A DNA stretch of 64,000 nucleotides, from the NCBI RefSeq assembly GCF_022133705.1, contig NZ_JAKNHJ010000001.1, positions 170,857 to 234,856 on the forward strand. Reading direction: 5' to 3'. This stretch comes from Varibaculum cambriense (GTDB lineage Bacteria > Actinomycetota > Actinomycetes > Actinomycetales > Actinomycetaceae). Under the pieces are notes generated by a model, which saw only the letters and a list, made by a program, of their open reading frames with translations, was not told the DNA's origin and searched no databases. This document shows positions 38,601-48,200 of this stretch, in pieces (position 1 is the stretch's first letter; each line of letters begins with the position of its first letter). The position numbers and the translations under genes were made by a program.

Positions 38601-39508
38601 TGGGGCAAAACCTGGACTGGTCAGATAATGGCTTATCACGCCAAAACCGGGGATTGTATTCAGCTACTATTCCCGCTCAGGACGGGAAAGTTACCTGGAA
38701 GATTCAAGGCGCTGCCGATAAGAGCGGCACTAAAGATAAAGCGCGTGGTCTTTACAATAACGGTGGTTTATATGGCGAGCGGCAAGGCTGGCATCTGCCA
38801 GGTTTAGATGACTCTAAGTGGACCGCGGCCTCAGATATGCACGCGGACGAGGCCGGGGTTACCTGGTATCGATCCACTTTCGATCTGAACGTTCCTAAAG
38901 ATGCCGATGTAGCTTTCCGCCTGGAGGTGCTCTCGCGGCGCTTCGGCAATACCCAGCAGACCCGAACCGACCATTCTCAGGCGTTACTGTTTGTCAATGG
39001 CTGGAATACCGGTATCTATATCGGTGATATCGGGCCGCAGGATTCCTTCACTATCCCGGCGGCTTTCCTCAATCTAAACGGCAAGAACACAGCGGCAATT
39101 GCGGTTATTGGTAAAGAAGCTGATGCGGGGCCAGAAAACGTAGTACTGCGCGCAGTCCATCTTTCCCAGATGAATGCCTTAGCGCCAGTAACTGCACAAA
39201 CGGATAACCCGGGGAAAGTTGAACCGGAAACCCCGGACAAACCAGATAACCCGGATAAACCAGATAACCCGGATCAGCCAGAAAAGCCGAATCCTTCCCA
39301 GCCGGATAATCCGCAAAATCCAGCTACTCCCTCTAAAGAGGCGGCTCCTTCTGAAAATGCGAAAACCCCCTCCTCAAAAGGAAAGACCGTTAAAGAAGGA
39401 CTGGGGCATACCGGTACCGAGGGTATTTCCGCTTTATTAATCGCGCTATTGGCATTGGGGATAGGGATCGGGGTGCGTTATCGCCAGCGATGGCTGGAAG
39501 ACAAATAA
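32648..39508 (+). CDS. Secreted wall-anchored GH20-GH35 fusion (hexosaminidase + beta-galactosidase)
   Basis: This single 2286-aa polypeptide carries two complete exo-glycosidases. It begins with a signal peptide (about 1-36) and an F5/8-type binding domain (45-195). The GH20 N-domain and barrel span about 205-730, with D540-E541 in LHIGGDEAN. A linker domain comes next, then a GH35 barrel (about 899-1270) with acid/base E1070 (QVENELL) and nucleophile E1165 in AEGQGGAF, resembling the EFQGG site of fungal-type GH35 enzymes. Two tandem beta-sandwich modules (1334-1473 and 1474-1610) and the beta-galactosidase jelly-roll domains (about 1900-2160) follow. It ends with a Pro-Asp-Asn-Lys stalk and sorting signal LGHTG (2252), helix and charged tail. 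It should trim beta-HexNAc and beta-Gal in turn from mucin or milk-type glycans (inference). A strong terminator follows. Confidence 0.9.
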   Translation: MSKVSWKRRANATVVTAAVALMSVLIPASSAQALAPADSALCADNLAVGKTVNATSREVAGEKGPELAVDGNIGPDDKATPTVHNVKSASRWSAAGSDNNAALTIDFAGTATINKVQLYWGNTFGKPYKLQASNDGNTWRDLVTNQNGKKAGTTEHTFNGSEKMRYLKMQISGKSQQWGLSLWEIAACGTLTSDPTPTDNENLAQLNQLIPYPQKAELAGNNSRFILTKDSEITASGLAGEPAKYLAETLAKSTGYKLPVSATSSAKTQINYVINPNLTVSGVGKEQMNEAYTLQIAPNRVTITARTASGALWATQSLLQLLGPWAVFPQVTVGSLMPIPAMTIQDGPRYSWRGLMLDPARSFIPKNEVIKLMHSMSRFKMNTLHLHLSDEGWRIDIPNEGKDAADPIDYSQLAKRGGSAGLRAGDIGRAPQAGRTGYYTLDDYREMVVTANKLGIAIVPEIDTPGHTEAALYSIPQLNSENSNPKPEAGQDTIGQPNYSKNNMKVNLDALNPYTYTFMQHVLKILAQNSNNTYLHIGGDEANSMNHQHYLQYMQQILPKVKAMKQTPIVWDEALKSVGSVGIADNGGVVQWWNTDSAAGNRSQLRNDFVAKGGKFIVSNASYFYYPQREDRSHVAPSWACPGGECTLKHAYDAQPQQVMGLSDDKGILGVEGAVWSEGVRNLADIEYIAFPRLLAHAEMGWTNQDNKNWERFRGGVAQQATALNAADTSFFNGSQVTWRIFPALSPLATDSQGKGIGKANRQLIGYVSAPGKGNDDLDLSLTLTPKESQNAINVPVSTTLDKEYIPVNGSYQTGRQMNSVFKVYADLTKVPQGSYQAQLSAKANGLKSLDGKSDTGLASAVIQVPALSGQTPPGPGTQTSQSDTTWESTERSYPKSSYSFPGNDGKPHKVTWDNHSLKIDGERLQVWAGEFHPWRIPSPQAWRDVLQKIKAAGFNAVSFYFFWGDHQSEEGGAFNFDKGTRRDIDLLLTMAKEEGLYVIARPGPYVNAEISMGGLPAYMTNYAASSLRSTDPKALAASKSWLKAFNSIAKKHLITTGGGSIIMYQVENELLAENPSTTAFLKELSNFVRGDGINVPLFENDWGLAGRFAPNKAGNPAGKYGSTDFYTYDRYPLGFNCGAGRGNLDDVEQTFRNYEPKGPHFIAEGQGGAFTPWGANFTPEKCASFTDGNFVRQWGTVLAGNGVKAYTYYMIFGGTNWGYTGSPSSGFTSYDYGAGIDEDRTIRKDKFGAQKEIAYYLQANPQYVTSNPVAKPDIKRVSGNAQIRGYQRISSEGAAELSATGNGGRTLGFVLNNTNDTSTNKFTFALDLANTSGVGARFNHDDSDSELKYSTGWKSVKDDSAWKGSIHEASKAGEEVAFEFTGTGIEIAVATGTDHGKFAVKLDDQAEQVVTGWVGTEQNKPTQKVVFSKSDLPAGKHTLKVRVLGQSAEGSTTGGTKVQLDALNVLGASGTPWIVVNNNDPAIKYNPAVGTASSWEYATGQNWTSGDYQGDETYSARNGDSYTYDFNGIGIDIIGAFSGNHGIADVFIDGKKVGQTEEEVTNTARPQQVLYSVRGLNAGKHTLKVQVTGKPFAGSKGAFVSLDALRVFPDKDAIDQFNTGTNVKDGENSWSRIPQKSGTALTLHGRDALLMSADMKIAGQKLLYTTSQLFGSPIATDNAQVQYLLGVAGDDGETLLRYAAKPQVKSGKEVEVTWNEQYKTLRLNYKYSAEPSDITITPAASDRAASAGDTLRLRIIDRTYAQTTWLLNTGEGGSGKRLAVEGVELARNWSLNGSNAEVNGTTDSKSQTPYVLLPKGAKSASWNGGKAGISETEGVYAGFTKFIPQMLTYEPPQLKWVKQEGAPEKEINFDDSAWQVANGKQRNQKWQAPSGNGLVLDSNYYGFYEGSVWYRATFVASSDSPVITLNANGGSGVPGHGKNPAFMQVWANGKSLGAASAAGADQSFTAKGIKSGDKVVLAVLVNNLGQNLDWSDNGLSRQNRGLYSATIPAQDGKVTWKIQGAADKSGTKDKARGLYNNGGLYGERQGWHLPGLDDSKWTAASDMHADEAGVTWYRSTFDLNVPKDADVAFRLEVLSRRFGNTQQTRTDHSQALLFVNGWNTGIYIGDIGPQDSFTIPAAFLNLNGKNTAAIAVIGKEADAGPENVVLRAVHLSQMNALAPVTAQTDNPGKVEPETPDKPDNPDKPDNPDQPEKPNPSQPDNPQNPATPSKEAAPSENAKTPSSKGKTVKEGLGHTGTEGISALLIALLALGIGIGVRYRQRWLEDK

Positions 39509-39515
39509 CCAGATT

Positions 39516-39552
39516 GGTGGGGTGAAAACCCAATTGAGGTTTTCACCCCACC
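39516..39552 (+). terminator. Rho-independent terminator-like hairpin after the GH20-GH35 gene
   Basis: A perfect 15-bp stem (39516-39530 with 39538-39552, arm GGTGGGGTGAAAACC) encloses a 7-base loop and is followed by CTTTAT. It separates the fucosidase/hexosaminidase genes from the sialidase/GH101 pair, implying two transcription units. Confidence 0.7.
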
Positions 39553-39689
39553 GCTTTATAGCTTGAGTAAATACCTAGGGTTAGGGCTTGCTCATCTGGG
39601 TAAAAATCGAAAAGATTAAGAGAAATAGTCGCTTTCAGGGTGTGCTTGCCGGGGTCGGTAAATTCCACGGAAAGTGAGTACTTAAGACA

Positions 39690-42600
39690 ATGAGGTTTGA
39701 AATGGTGTTATCGGTGACCAAAGGACGTTTTAAGGCTTTAGTAGCCGGTTTTTCGGTGGCTTTGACTTCAATGACCCTCATGCCGCTGGCAACCGCTCTT
39801 CCCGCCGAGGCCGCTTCTGGCCAGTTTAGCTATAACACCGTAGTTAAATACGGTGACGATGGGGTTACCAACTACCGGATTCCCGCAGTAATCAAACTGA
39901 GTAATGGTGATTTATTAACCGCCTATGATGCTCGCCCCGCAAATGGTGATGCCCCGGCGCCCAACTCGATAATGCAAAAACGCTCTACCGATGGGGGAGC
40001 GACCTGGCAAGGGCAAACTGTTATTGCCCAAGGTAAGGGCACTACTCTGGGGGATCCTGAGAAAGAGGGATTCTCGGACCCGGCCTACATTTACGATAAA
40101 CAAACTGGTCACCTATTTAACTTCCATGTGCATTCCTATGACGTAGGGTGTGACCCTAACGGAACCCTAGAAACTGACGAGTTTAGCAACCGCAAAGTTC
40201 AAGGGGTGAGCCTGTCAGTTTCTACCGATAATGGGGTGAGCTGGACGGAGCGTTACGGAAACTCTCCCGATGCAACGCGGGGACTTACTGCCGCGGTTAA
40301 ACAGCCCGGATATCCCTGCGGGTTTGCGGCTTCTGGACACGGTATCCAGCTGCAGCATCAAAGCGGTGCTAATGCGGCAAAGAATGGACGCCTAATCACC
40401 CAGTTTATTGCCGGTAAGCCCGGTACTTGGGCAGCCTACTCGGTGTATTCCGATGACCACGGTAAAACCTGGAAACGCGGCTCCACCATCGGCACAGATA
40501 TGAACGAAAACAAATTGGTGGAACTGTCCGATGGCACGCTCTTATTGAACTCCCGGATGAGTAACAAGGCGGGATATCGCTATATCGCCAAGAGCACCGA
40601 TGGTGGGGAAACCTGGACTGATCTGCAGATAGAACGATCCCTAGTGGATTCCAAGACCCCGGGGCGCAATGCCTCGATTATCCGCAGGTACCCGGATGCT
40701 CCCTCCTCAGACCCCAAATCTAAAGAGCTTTTGTATTCCGGGATGGCTGATAGCGGTAAAACTCTCGCAGTGAGCTATTCCTATGATGACGGTAAAACTT
40801 GGCCGATTCGTAAACTTTATTGGAATGACAAGGCCGCTTACTCTGATCTAGCCGCGATTGATACCCAAAGCGGTAAATACGGGGTAGCTTTCGAAGAAGA
40901 TCACCAGATTGGTGGTAACTATTTTGAAACTATTCATTTTGGCACTTTTGACACCAATTGGTTGAATCCAGTAAAGATTTCTCTAGCTGATGCAAAAGTA
41001 GCGGCGGAAGCGGGTAAAACTGTCGAGATTCCAGTTAAGGTTACCAATGATGACGCGAAAGAGGTCGTTCCCCTAGCTACCGCGGTAAAGCTGGCATTGC
41101 CAAGCGGGTGGAAAATGGAAGAAAGCGTCTTGGCGCAAGAACTTCATCCCGGAAACTCCGAAACTGTAACTTTACGGGTTAGCGTTCCGGCTAATGCCGC
41201 CCAAAAAACCTATTATCTCGACTCTAGTCTGGAATACCGCAATATTAAGCTGCGCGGGGACGTAGAAATCAAGGTTACCAACCGCAATCTAAATACTGAC
41301 CCTACCGGTTCGGTTGGCGTTGACTTTGAGCTTACCAATCCCAAAGCCGATGGAACTTGGGCTGTGGGCGACAAAATGAATTTCACTGTTAATGTAACAA
41401 ACCTGCTTGCTCAAGATAAGTCCTTCACTGCCACTGCCTCCAATTTGGATACCGGATGGGCAGGCTGTAGGTGGAGAAGTATCTCGGCGGGAGCTACCTT
41501 GCCGTGTGCAAACCGCACCCACACGGTCACCCAGGAAGATGTCGACGCCGGATTCTTTACTCCCTCCATCACTTACAAATACCAAAATCCTGGTTATTCT
41601 GGCGCTGCTACCCAGTTAAAACCGGTTAAGGGAAACATAATTCCTATCTTTGCCAGTCACGTTCAGGTAACAGATTTGGCAGTAGCGGGAACTAAAGACA
41701 AATATGACGTGGGCGATAAACTGGTGTTTACCCCGAAAGTGCAAAACGTGGGACAAATCCCGGTAGATGTCCGGCTGAACGGGGAAAACTTTACGCTATC
41801 TTGCCATAACAAGGACGGAAAGCTGGATAAGGGAAGTACTTTCTCTTGTACCGCCAGTGACTATGTAATAACCAAAGAAGATATTATTCGCGGCAGCTTT
41901 ACTCCCAAGTTCAAAGTTAAAGTAACTGATGGGACTAAAGTGCTCCAAGAGTTCACCTATAGCGGGAAAGAACTTCCGCTTCCCTCTGATAATCCGATTG
42001 CTACTAAACTTCCCCAAACGATTCCCTCTTTGGATTCTTGGAAAACCAATACCAATGCAAATGACGTGTTCAAACTAAGCCCGGACACGGTAGTTTACTA
42101 TCCGGCCGGTTTTGAAGATCAAGCTCAGATTGTGGTGCAAGAGCTAAACGCCTACCTGAAAGCGGCGGGGCAGGCGCAAACTGTGCGGGCACAAGCCGCC
42201 GGTGGGACAACTCCGAAAGCCCACGATGTGGTCATCACCCTAGATGCTACGCAGCAAAACAAACTAGCAGAGGAAGGGTATAGCCTCCAGATTGGTGCCC
42301 AAGGGGTAAATATTACTGCCGCGCAAAAACGGGGAGCATTCTGGGGTACGCGCACTCTGTCGCAAATGCTGCGCCAGCAGCTAACCCTGCCCTATGGCAG
42401 CGCCCTTGATCAACCTCAGCAGCGTGAGCGTGCCGTCACTCTATGTGCTTGCCGGATTAAGAATCAACCAGATTATATTCACCGGATGCTCACCGATATG
42501 GCTGACCTGAAGATGAATCAGGTAGTTTTAACTGCCAAGATGGAGTCAGCGAAAGAACCGGTCACCAATAACTACTCCTATTACACTAAGGAAGAGTTAA

Positions 42601-45212
42601 AAGGAATTGTTGCCTACGCCGACAAATTGGGTATTGAAGTAGTTCCCCAAATGGGAGCCCCGGGACATATGGATCCCAAGATTCATAACCTGCCTCAGTA
42701 TCAGCTTAAGAAAACCGATGGCACTTTGGATAATGACCGTCTAGATATCACTAACCCGGAAGCCGTCGCTTTTTATAAGCGCCAAATTGATGATTACCTG
42801 GATGTATTCCCCTCCAAGTATTGGCATATGGCAGGGGACGAGTATATGTACCGTTCCGCATACAAGAATTACCCGGTATTTGGACCTGATGGAGTAAACG
42901 GTCCCAAACTGTTCGTAGATTTCATTAACGATATTAATAAGCACGTGAAATCTAAGGGTAAGACTTTGCGAGTTTGGAATGACGGACTAAAACAAGAAAA
43001 TATTGATTCCCTGGATAAAGATATCGTGATCGATATGTGGCAGGGGGGTCTCAGTCCGCAAACCCTGATTGATAAAGGACATAAAGTCAATAACACCAAT
43101 TACGATCTCTATTTCTCCCGAGAAATGGGCTGGCGGATTCAAAACAGTGGCGCAGCCGCTATCTACAATGACAAAGGGTTCACTGCTGGTACTTTTAAGA
43201 GCGGAAAAGTAGCTGATGACAATCCTGGAAACCTGGGGATTAAACTCTCGATATGGCCAGATACTTCCATATATCAAACCGAAAATGAAGTAGAGATGGA
43301 AACCTTTGAGGCTTTCCGCTTAGTGTCCCAGCTAGGCTGGCAAGGCTCGCGTCCCTGGAAAGACGGCAAGACTTTTGTAGACTTTGCAAAGGCGCTAGGA
43401 CATGCACCTAACTGGGAAAATGTTAATCGGCGTCCCTTAGAGAACGGGGTGTATGCCTTCACTAGCTCCGGGTTACGCTTAGATGCTTCTGAGAATCGCG
43501 AACCAGACGCAATTAGTTATTCATCCGATCAATGGCAGATATCCCACACCTATGACCACTACTACCAGTTGAAGTCGGTAAAGAGTGGTAAATGCCTCAG
43601 CATGGATGTGGGCAAACAGCGTTTCAATGGCAGTGGGCGGCAATACGCCACTGCAGATTTGAATGTAGTTAATGAAGTTGGTGCCCGCCCCGCCTTGGTC
43701 GAGTGCGTAAACGATATTAACCAGAAGTATCACACTGGAAAATGGAAGAATAACTCTTCAACCAGTAAACGCAATAACCAGAAATGGCAGATTATTGACG
43801 ACGGAAACGGCAAATATATTGTGCGCCACGCCCTGACCAATATGGATTTGGCTATTTCTACCGGCGAAGAAAAGCACGTTGATTTAGGGAACGTGGGAGA
43901 TTTGGATGACAACACCAAGTCTAGGCCGATGGAAACAGATTTAGTACAGCTACCTAGCGATATGACCGCTACTCGCTGGACAATTACCCAAGCCGACCAG
44001 TCCGCCCCGGCTCAAATGCGCGCTCCCCACGGAACTGTTCCCGTAGCCAATTTGGACTGGTATCCCGGTAGCAGTATCGGTTGGGCAGATGACGGTCTGA
44101 TTCGGGTAAACCGCACTTTGAAGGGCAGTCCTCTCTTGATTGAGGGAGAAAAATATCGCGGCGGTATTGGAACCCACGCGTCCTCGAAAATAACCGTGCA
44201 TTTAGGAAAACAATGCTCAGTATTCAGCGCGAAAGTTGGCATAGATGACACCCAAGAAGCTGGGAAATCATCTTCGGTGACTTTCAGAGTATTGGGGGCT
44301 GACGGGAAAGAACTGGGCGCGTCCAGTAAAGCATTGACAGCTGCCGATAAAGCTGAAGCCATGAAAGTGGACATAAGTGGGCAAGAAAAAATTACCTTGT
44401 TTGCCGATGCTGGCGAATCTAGTGCCAATGACCACGCTGACTGGGCAGATGCCGTGGTTGCCTGTGAACAGATGGATGCCGATAAGTATCAGCCTTCCTA
44501 TCAGGACACCGAAGCTAAAGCCGGTAAAACCGCTAGCGCAGCCGCTCCCAGTTTTGCCCCGGCAGCTGGAAAGGAAAAGGCTCAAAAGTTCGAGCTGGTA
44601 GAAGCGGTTCCTGCGGGGATGAGCATTGAGGCTGCTACCGGGGTGATAACTTGGCAAGTGCCCGCAAATCAGCAAAGCGGAACGGTAAGTGTAGACGTTA
44701 AAGTTACTTACGAGGACGCCTCTAGTGAGATAGTGCCTGCCAAGTTTAAGGTAAGTGCCAGCGTTCCGCAGCCACTTCCACAGGTAGCTCCGCAAGCACC
44801 GATCTTTAACGATAAAGACAACACCTATACGATTCCGCAGGTTCCGGGAGTGGTATATCTGCTTGATAACCAGGTAGTAAAACCCGGGACTTACCCAGTT
44901 AAGGGCGCGAGGAAAGTATTGATTACATCCCAGCCGGACAGTGGTTATCACTTTAAAGCGGGGGTTACCACCCAGTGGGAGCACCAGTTCAAAGTAGAGA
45001 CCAAGCCGAGCAAGCCAACGACTAAGCCGGGTGGAACCCAGAAGCCTCAGGATGGTCGTTCTGGGAAAGCCCAAGCTAAGCCGCAAAAACCCTCCGCAGG
45101 GCTGGTACCTACGGGTGCTGCCGGGACAGTGGGGCTACTGGCGCTGGTAGTCATGGGAAGTGGACTAGCGATCCATCGCTTTTCCAGAAGACAGAACGTT
45201 ATTAGTGAATGA
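39690..45212 (+). CDS. Secreted wall-anchored GH33 sialidase-GH20 hexosaminidase fusion
   Basis: The 1840-aa protein has a signal peptide (about 1-41) and an N-terminal exo-alpha-sialidase (about 45-425). The sialidase has R63 of the YRIP motif and five Asp-box-like repeats (STDGGATW, STDNGVSW, SDDHGKTW, STDGGETW, SYDDGKTW). An alpha-galactosidase-associated/NEW3-like domain and two related repeats follow (about 430-765). Next is a second catalytic unit, GH20 (about 778-1250), with D1050-E1051 in HMAGDEYM. After it come a ricin-type beta-trefoil-like region (1285-1430), an NPCBM-type domain (1445-1597), an Ig-like domain, the shared stalk module (1695-1770) and sorting signal LVPTG (1805). 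It would cap-remove sialic acid and the beta-HexNAc beneath (inference). The start at 39690 versus a second ATG at 39702 is undecided. The GH101 gene follows after 36 bases. Confidence 0.9.
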   Translation: MRFEMVLSVTKGRFKALVAGFSVALTSMTLMPLATALPAEAASGQFSYNTVVKYGDDGVTNYRIPAVIKLSNGDLLTAYDARPANGDAPAPNSIMQKRSTDGGATWQGQTVIAQGKGTTLGDPEKEGFSDPAYIYDKQTGHLFNFHVHSYDVGCDPNGTLETDEFSNRKVQGVSLSVSTDNGVSWTERYGNSPDATRGLTAAVKQPGYPCGFAASGHGIQLQHQSGANAAKNGRLITQFIAGKPGTWAAYSVYSDDHGKTWKRGSTIGTDMNENKLVELSDGTLLLNSRMSNKAGYRYIAKSTDGGETWTDLQIERSLVDSKTPGRNASIIRRYPDAPSSDPKSKELLYSGMADSGKTLAVSYSYDDGKTWPIRKLYWNDKAAYSDLAAIDTQSGKYGVAFEEDHQIGGNYFETIHFGTFDTNWLNPVKISLADAKVAAEAGKTVEIPVKVTNDDAKEVVPLATAVKLALPSGWKMEESVLAQELHPGNSETVTLRVSVPANAAQKTYYLDSSLEYRNIKLRGDVEIKVTNRNLNTDPTGSVGVDFELTNPKADGTWAVGDKMNFTVNVTNLLAQDKSFTATASNLDTGWAGCRWRSISAGATLPCANRTHTVTQEDVDAGFFTPSITYKYQNPGYSGAATQLKPVKGNIIPIFASHVQVTDLAVAGTKDKYDVGDKLVFTPKVQNVGQIPVDVRLNGENFTLSCHNKDGKLDKGSTFSCTASDYVITKEDIIRGSFTPKFKVKVTDGTKVLQEFTYSGKELPLPSDNPIATKLPQTIPSLDSWKTNTNANDVFKLSPDTVVYYPAGFEDQAQIVVQELNAYLKAAGQAQTVRAQAAGGTTPKAHDVVITLDATQQNKLAEEGYSLQIGAQGVNITAAQKRGAFWGTRTLSQMLRQQLTLPYGSALDQPQQRERAVTLCACRIKNQPDYIHRMLTDMADLKMNQVVLTAKMESAKEPVTNNYSYYTKEELKGIVAYADKLGIEVVPQMGAPGHMDPKIHNLPQYQLKKTDGTLDNDRLDITNPEAVAFYKRQIDDYLDVFPSKYWHMAGDEYMYRSAYKNYPVFGPDGVNGPKLFVDFINDINKHVKSKGKTLRVWNDGLKQENIDSLDKDIVIDMWQGGLSPQTLIDKGHKVNNTNYDLYFSREMGWRIQNSGAAAIYNDKGFTAGTFKSGKVADDNPGNLGIKLSIWPDTSIYQTENEVEMETFEAFRLVSQLGWQGSRPWKDGKTFVDFAKALGHAPNWENVNRRPLENGVYAFTSSGLRLDASENREPDAISYSSDQWQISHTYDHYYQLKSVKSGKCLSMDVGKQRFNGSGRQYATADLNVVNEVGARPALVECVNDINQKYHTGKWKNNSSTSKRNNQKWQIIDDGNGKYIVRHALTNMDLAISTGEEKHVDLGNVGDLDDNTKSRPMETDLVQLPSDMTATRWTITQADQSAPAQMRAPHGTVPVANLDWYPGSSIGWADDGLIRVNRTLKGSPLLIEGEKYRGGIGTHASSKITVHLGKQCSVFSAKVGIDDTQEAGKSSSVTFRVLGADGKELGASSKALTAADKAEAMKVDISGQEKITLFADAGESSANDHADWADAVVACEQMDADKYQPSYQDTEAKAGKTASAAAPSFAPAAGKEKAQKFELVEAVPAGMSIEAATGVITWQVPANQQSGTVSVDVKVTYEDASSEIVPAKFKVSASVPQPLPQVAPQAPIFNDKDNTYTIPQVPGVVYLLDNQVVKPGTYPVKGARKVLITSQPDSGYHFKAGVTTQWEHQFKVETKPSKPTTKPGGTQKPQDGRSGKAQAKPQKPSAGLVPTGAAGTVGLLALVVMGSGLAIHRFSRRQNVISE

Positions 45213-45248
45213 TGATGGTTTTTTATTAAAGAAAAAAGGTAAGAAGCA

Positions 45249-48200
45249 ATGTCGCTTAAACATAAAACTATCTTGACGGTTAGTGCCGCGCTGTCTCTGA
45301 CTTTCGGGGGACTGGCTACAGCTCCGATTGCGGCCGCGGAAACGGTGTTTACCCCGATACCGCAAGCACAGATGAAAGCCGTGTGGACTGACTCAGTAGA
45401 AACTGGTGGTGAAGGAGCCAACGGTCCGCTAGAAAAAGTGCTTGATGGGGATACCAAATCCTACTGGCATACCGTTTGGTATCAAGGCACTGGCAATAAT
45501 GAAATGCCGCATAGATTCATTATTGATTTAGGTAAAGAAGTCCCAGATTTAGGGCGAGTAACTTTAACCCCGCGGCAAAGTTCCAATGGCTCGGGAAGGG
45601 CACGCGAATATCAGATTGTCAGCTACACCGATGCCAACTGCGCCGATAAATCCAAAGCAAAGGATTTAGTCCCGGCTAAAACTTTAGCGACTGGTGAGTT
45701 TGAAGAAAATCATGGGGATTTAAGCGTCAAGAATATAGATTTTGCTCCGGCGGCTGCCCGCTGTGTAGGGGTAATTTATAAGAGTGCCTGGGGCGGTCAA
45801 GCCGGAAGCAGCGAAACCGTGGGTTCTTTAGCAGAGTTCAATGCCGCTACCGTCAGCGGATATCAACCGCCAGCTCCCCCCGCAGCTGAACCAGAAGTTA
45901 AAATTCCTAACCCTGCCGATAAAATCACCATTACCGATGGCTCTTTATCAGCCGACTTACAGGCAGGATTTCCCCAAGTTATCGCGTATCACCTGCAGGG
46001 AAAAACCCTACCGGCAAATGTGGGACCTGCTCTGAAACAAGTACGCATTAATGAACAGATGCGAACAGTCTCCCTGGTTTCTGCCGCGACAAAGACCGCT
46101 GATAGTGCCACCTATAAGCTAAAAGTGGGCGGCTTAGATGTTACTTTGACAGTAAAGATTTCCCTGGCTAAAGGTAATCTTCGCTGGGAAGTAACCGCGA
46201 TTGATGATCCTAAAAATCAAGTAGATCGCCTGGCAGTGCCAGGGCTGAATTTGGTCAGCGTTGCCGGTGCTAAAGATGGAGCCGTAACAGTTGCCGGCGA
46301 TGGCACTAATCGATTGGAAAACCCCGACACTACCTGGAAAATCGCTAAGCAAAAGATTGGAATGCGGGAAGGTGGATATATGGCGGCGCTTAGCAACAGT
46401 GAACTGGCTGCCGGGCTGGTCTCGAATGCGGTCAGCGACGACTATGCCACCAGTGTTCAAGATGGACGTGGAGCAACGCGCTGGGTAGCAACTACCGCCC
46501 AAGAGGATGCGGCTACCGCGGGTAAAACTACGATGGTAGGCTCGCTTACTCCCGCGTCCTGGGTTATATGGGGGACTAATACCCGCAGCGGGAAAATCGG
46601 TAAAGATCCCAATCCGTTTGCCCAGATACGTATTGTAAGTGACGTAAACGGTGACAGCGCGGTAGACTGGCAAGACTCTGCCACCGCTACCCGCGCCCTC
46701 ATAGTGGAAAATAAACTACCTAATGGTTACGGTGATACCAAGAACCGGGTGATTACCCGGATTCCTTTCAATATTGTTTCCCAAGCTACCCATCCATTCT
46801 TGCGCACTCTAGACGATACTAAACGCATCAGTTTAGAGACCGATAACCTGGGACAACACGTGTTGCTAAAAGGGTATCAAGCAGAGGGGCATGACTCTGC
46901 CCAAGGAGACTATGCCGGACATTACAACGAGCGGGCCGGCGGTTTCACCGATTTGGTTGCTATGACTAAAGGGGCGAAGGACTATAACGCCGACTTTGGG
47001 GTTCATATCAACGACACCGAATCCTACTCGGAAGCTAAGTGTTTCAATGATGGTACCAACGCCGCTACCGTAACCGATGAATCTTGCGTTATTAAAATGC
47101 CTCCCCAGGCGGCTTGGGGCTGGATGAATCAGGCATACTATATGGATGACAATGCTGACCTAGCGCAGGGACGGGTAATTAAGCGCTTCCAGAAGTTCCG
47201 GGACGAACTAACTGCAGCTGGGATTGCTGACCGTTTCGATTGGCTCTATTTTGACGTATTTTACGGCAAAGGATGGCGTCCTCAGCGTCTGGGAGCAGAG
47301 CTGCAAAAACAAGGCTGGGAAATCGGCTCCGAATGGGCTTGGGCATTCCCGGATACTTCTTTATGGTCCCACTGGGCAAACGATGAAAAATATGGGGGAG
47401 AAAAACAAAAAGGTTTGAACTCAACCTTAATTCGTTTCGTGGAAAACAGTTGGCGAGATTCCTGGAATCCAAATCCGCTACTAGGTAATGCTAATGTCGT
47501 GGAATTTGAAGGCTGGACTGGTCACACCGATTATGGCAAGTTTATTAATAATGTGTGGCAACGCAACCTGCCTACCAAATTCCTGCAACAATCAGACATT
47601 AAAACCTACCAGCTTAGGCAAAAAGCCACTTTCACCAACGGAACCGAGGTTACCTCTAATCGTGCCAGTATCAGCGGTACTGATTTAGGTACCGACCGGG
47701 TAATAACCTATGACGGCGCTACCGTATATACCGGCGGAAAATACCTGTTGCCGTGGGGGGAAAAAGACGGAATCGGGGCAGCTAAATCTGCCGGAGACAA
47801 ACTGTACCATTACAACCCGGCTGGGGGCACTAGCACCTGGACACTGCCGGGTCGCTTTAAGAGCATAGGCTCCTTCCATTTGTATGAGCTCACTGCTACC
47901 GGAAGGGTAGATAAAGGCACCGTGAATGCAAGTGGGGGCAGTATTTCCCTCTCGGCTAAGGCAAATACCGCCTACGTCCTCTATCCGCAAAGCGCGCCTA
48001 ATCAAGCAGACCCCAACTGGGGGCAGGGTAGCGGTATTAAAGATCCCGGGTTCTTCTCCGGTACCTTAAAATCCTATGACACCAGTGGAAACGTTAGTGT
48101 TGAAACCAGTAATCGCGCTAACTTCCAGGCTCTAATAGGCGAGGGAGCGTCCTCCCTATCCCAAACCCTCACCTTACCTAAAGGCGACTATTCCATGTGG

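Noticed and set aside
39219-39300. Short DNA repeats resembling a repeat array
   Set aside because: They encode a Pro-Asp-Asn-Lys wall stalk at the end of the GH20-GH35 protein; no spacers, so not CRISPR.
44268-45086. 272-residue open frame antisense to the sialidase fusion
   Set aside because: A shadow frame caused by codon usage, with no start context or recognisable domain, and fully inside a well-supported gene.
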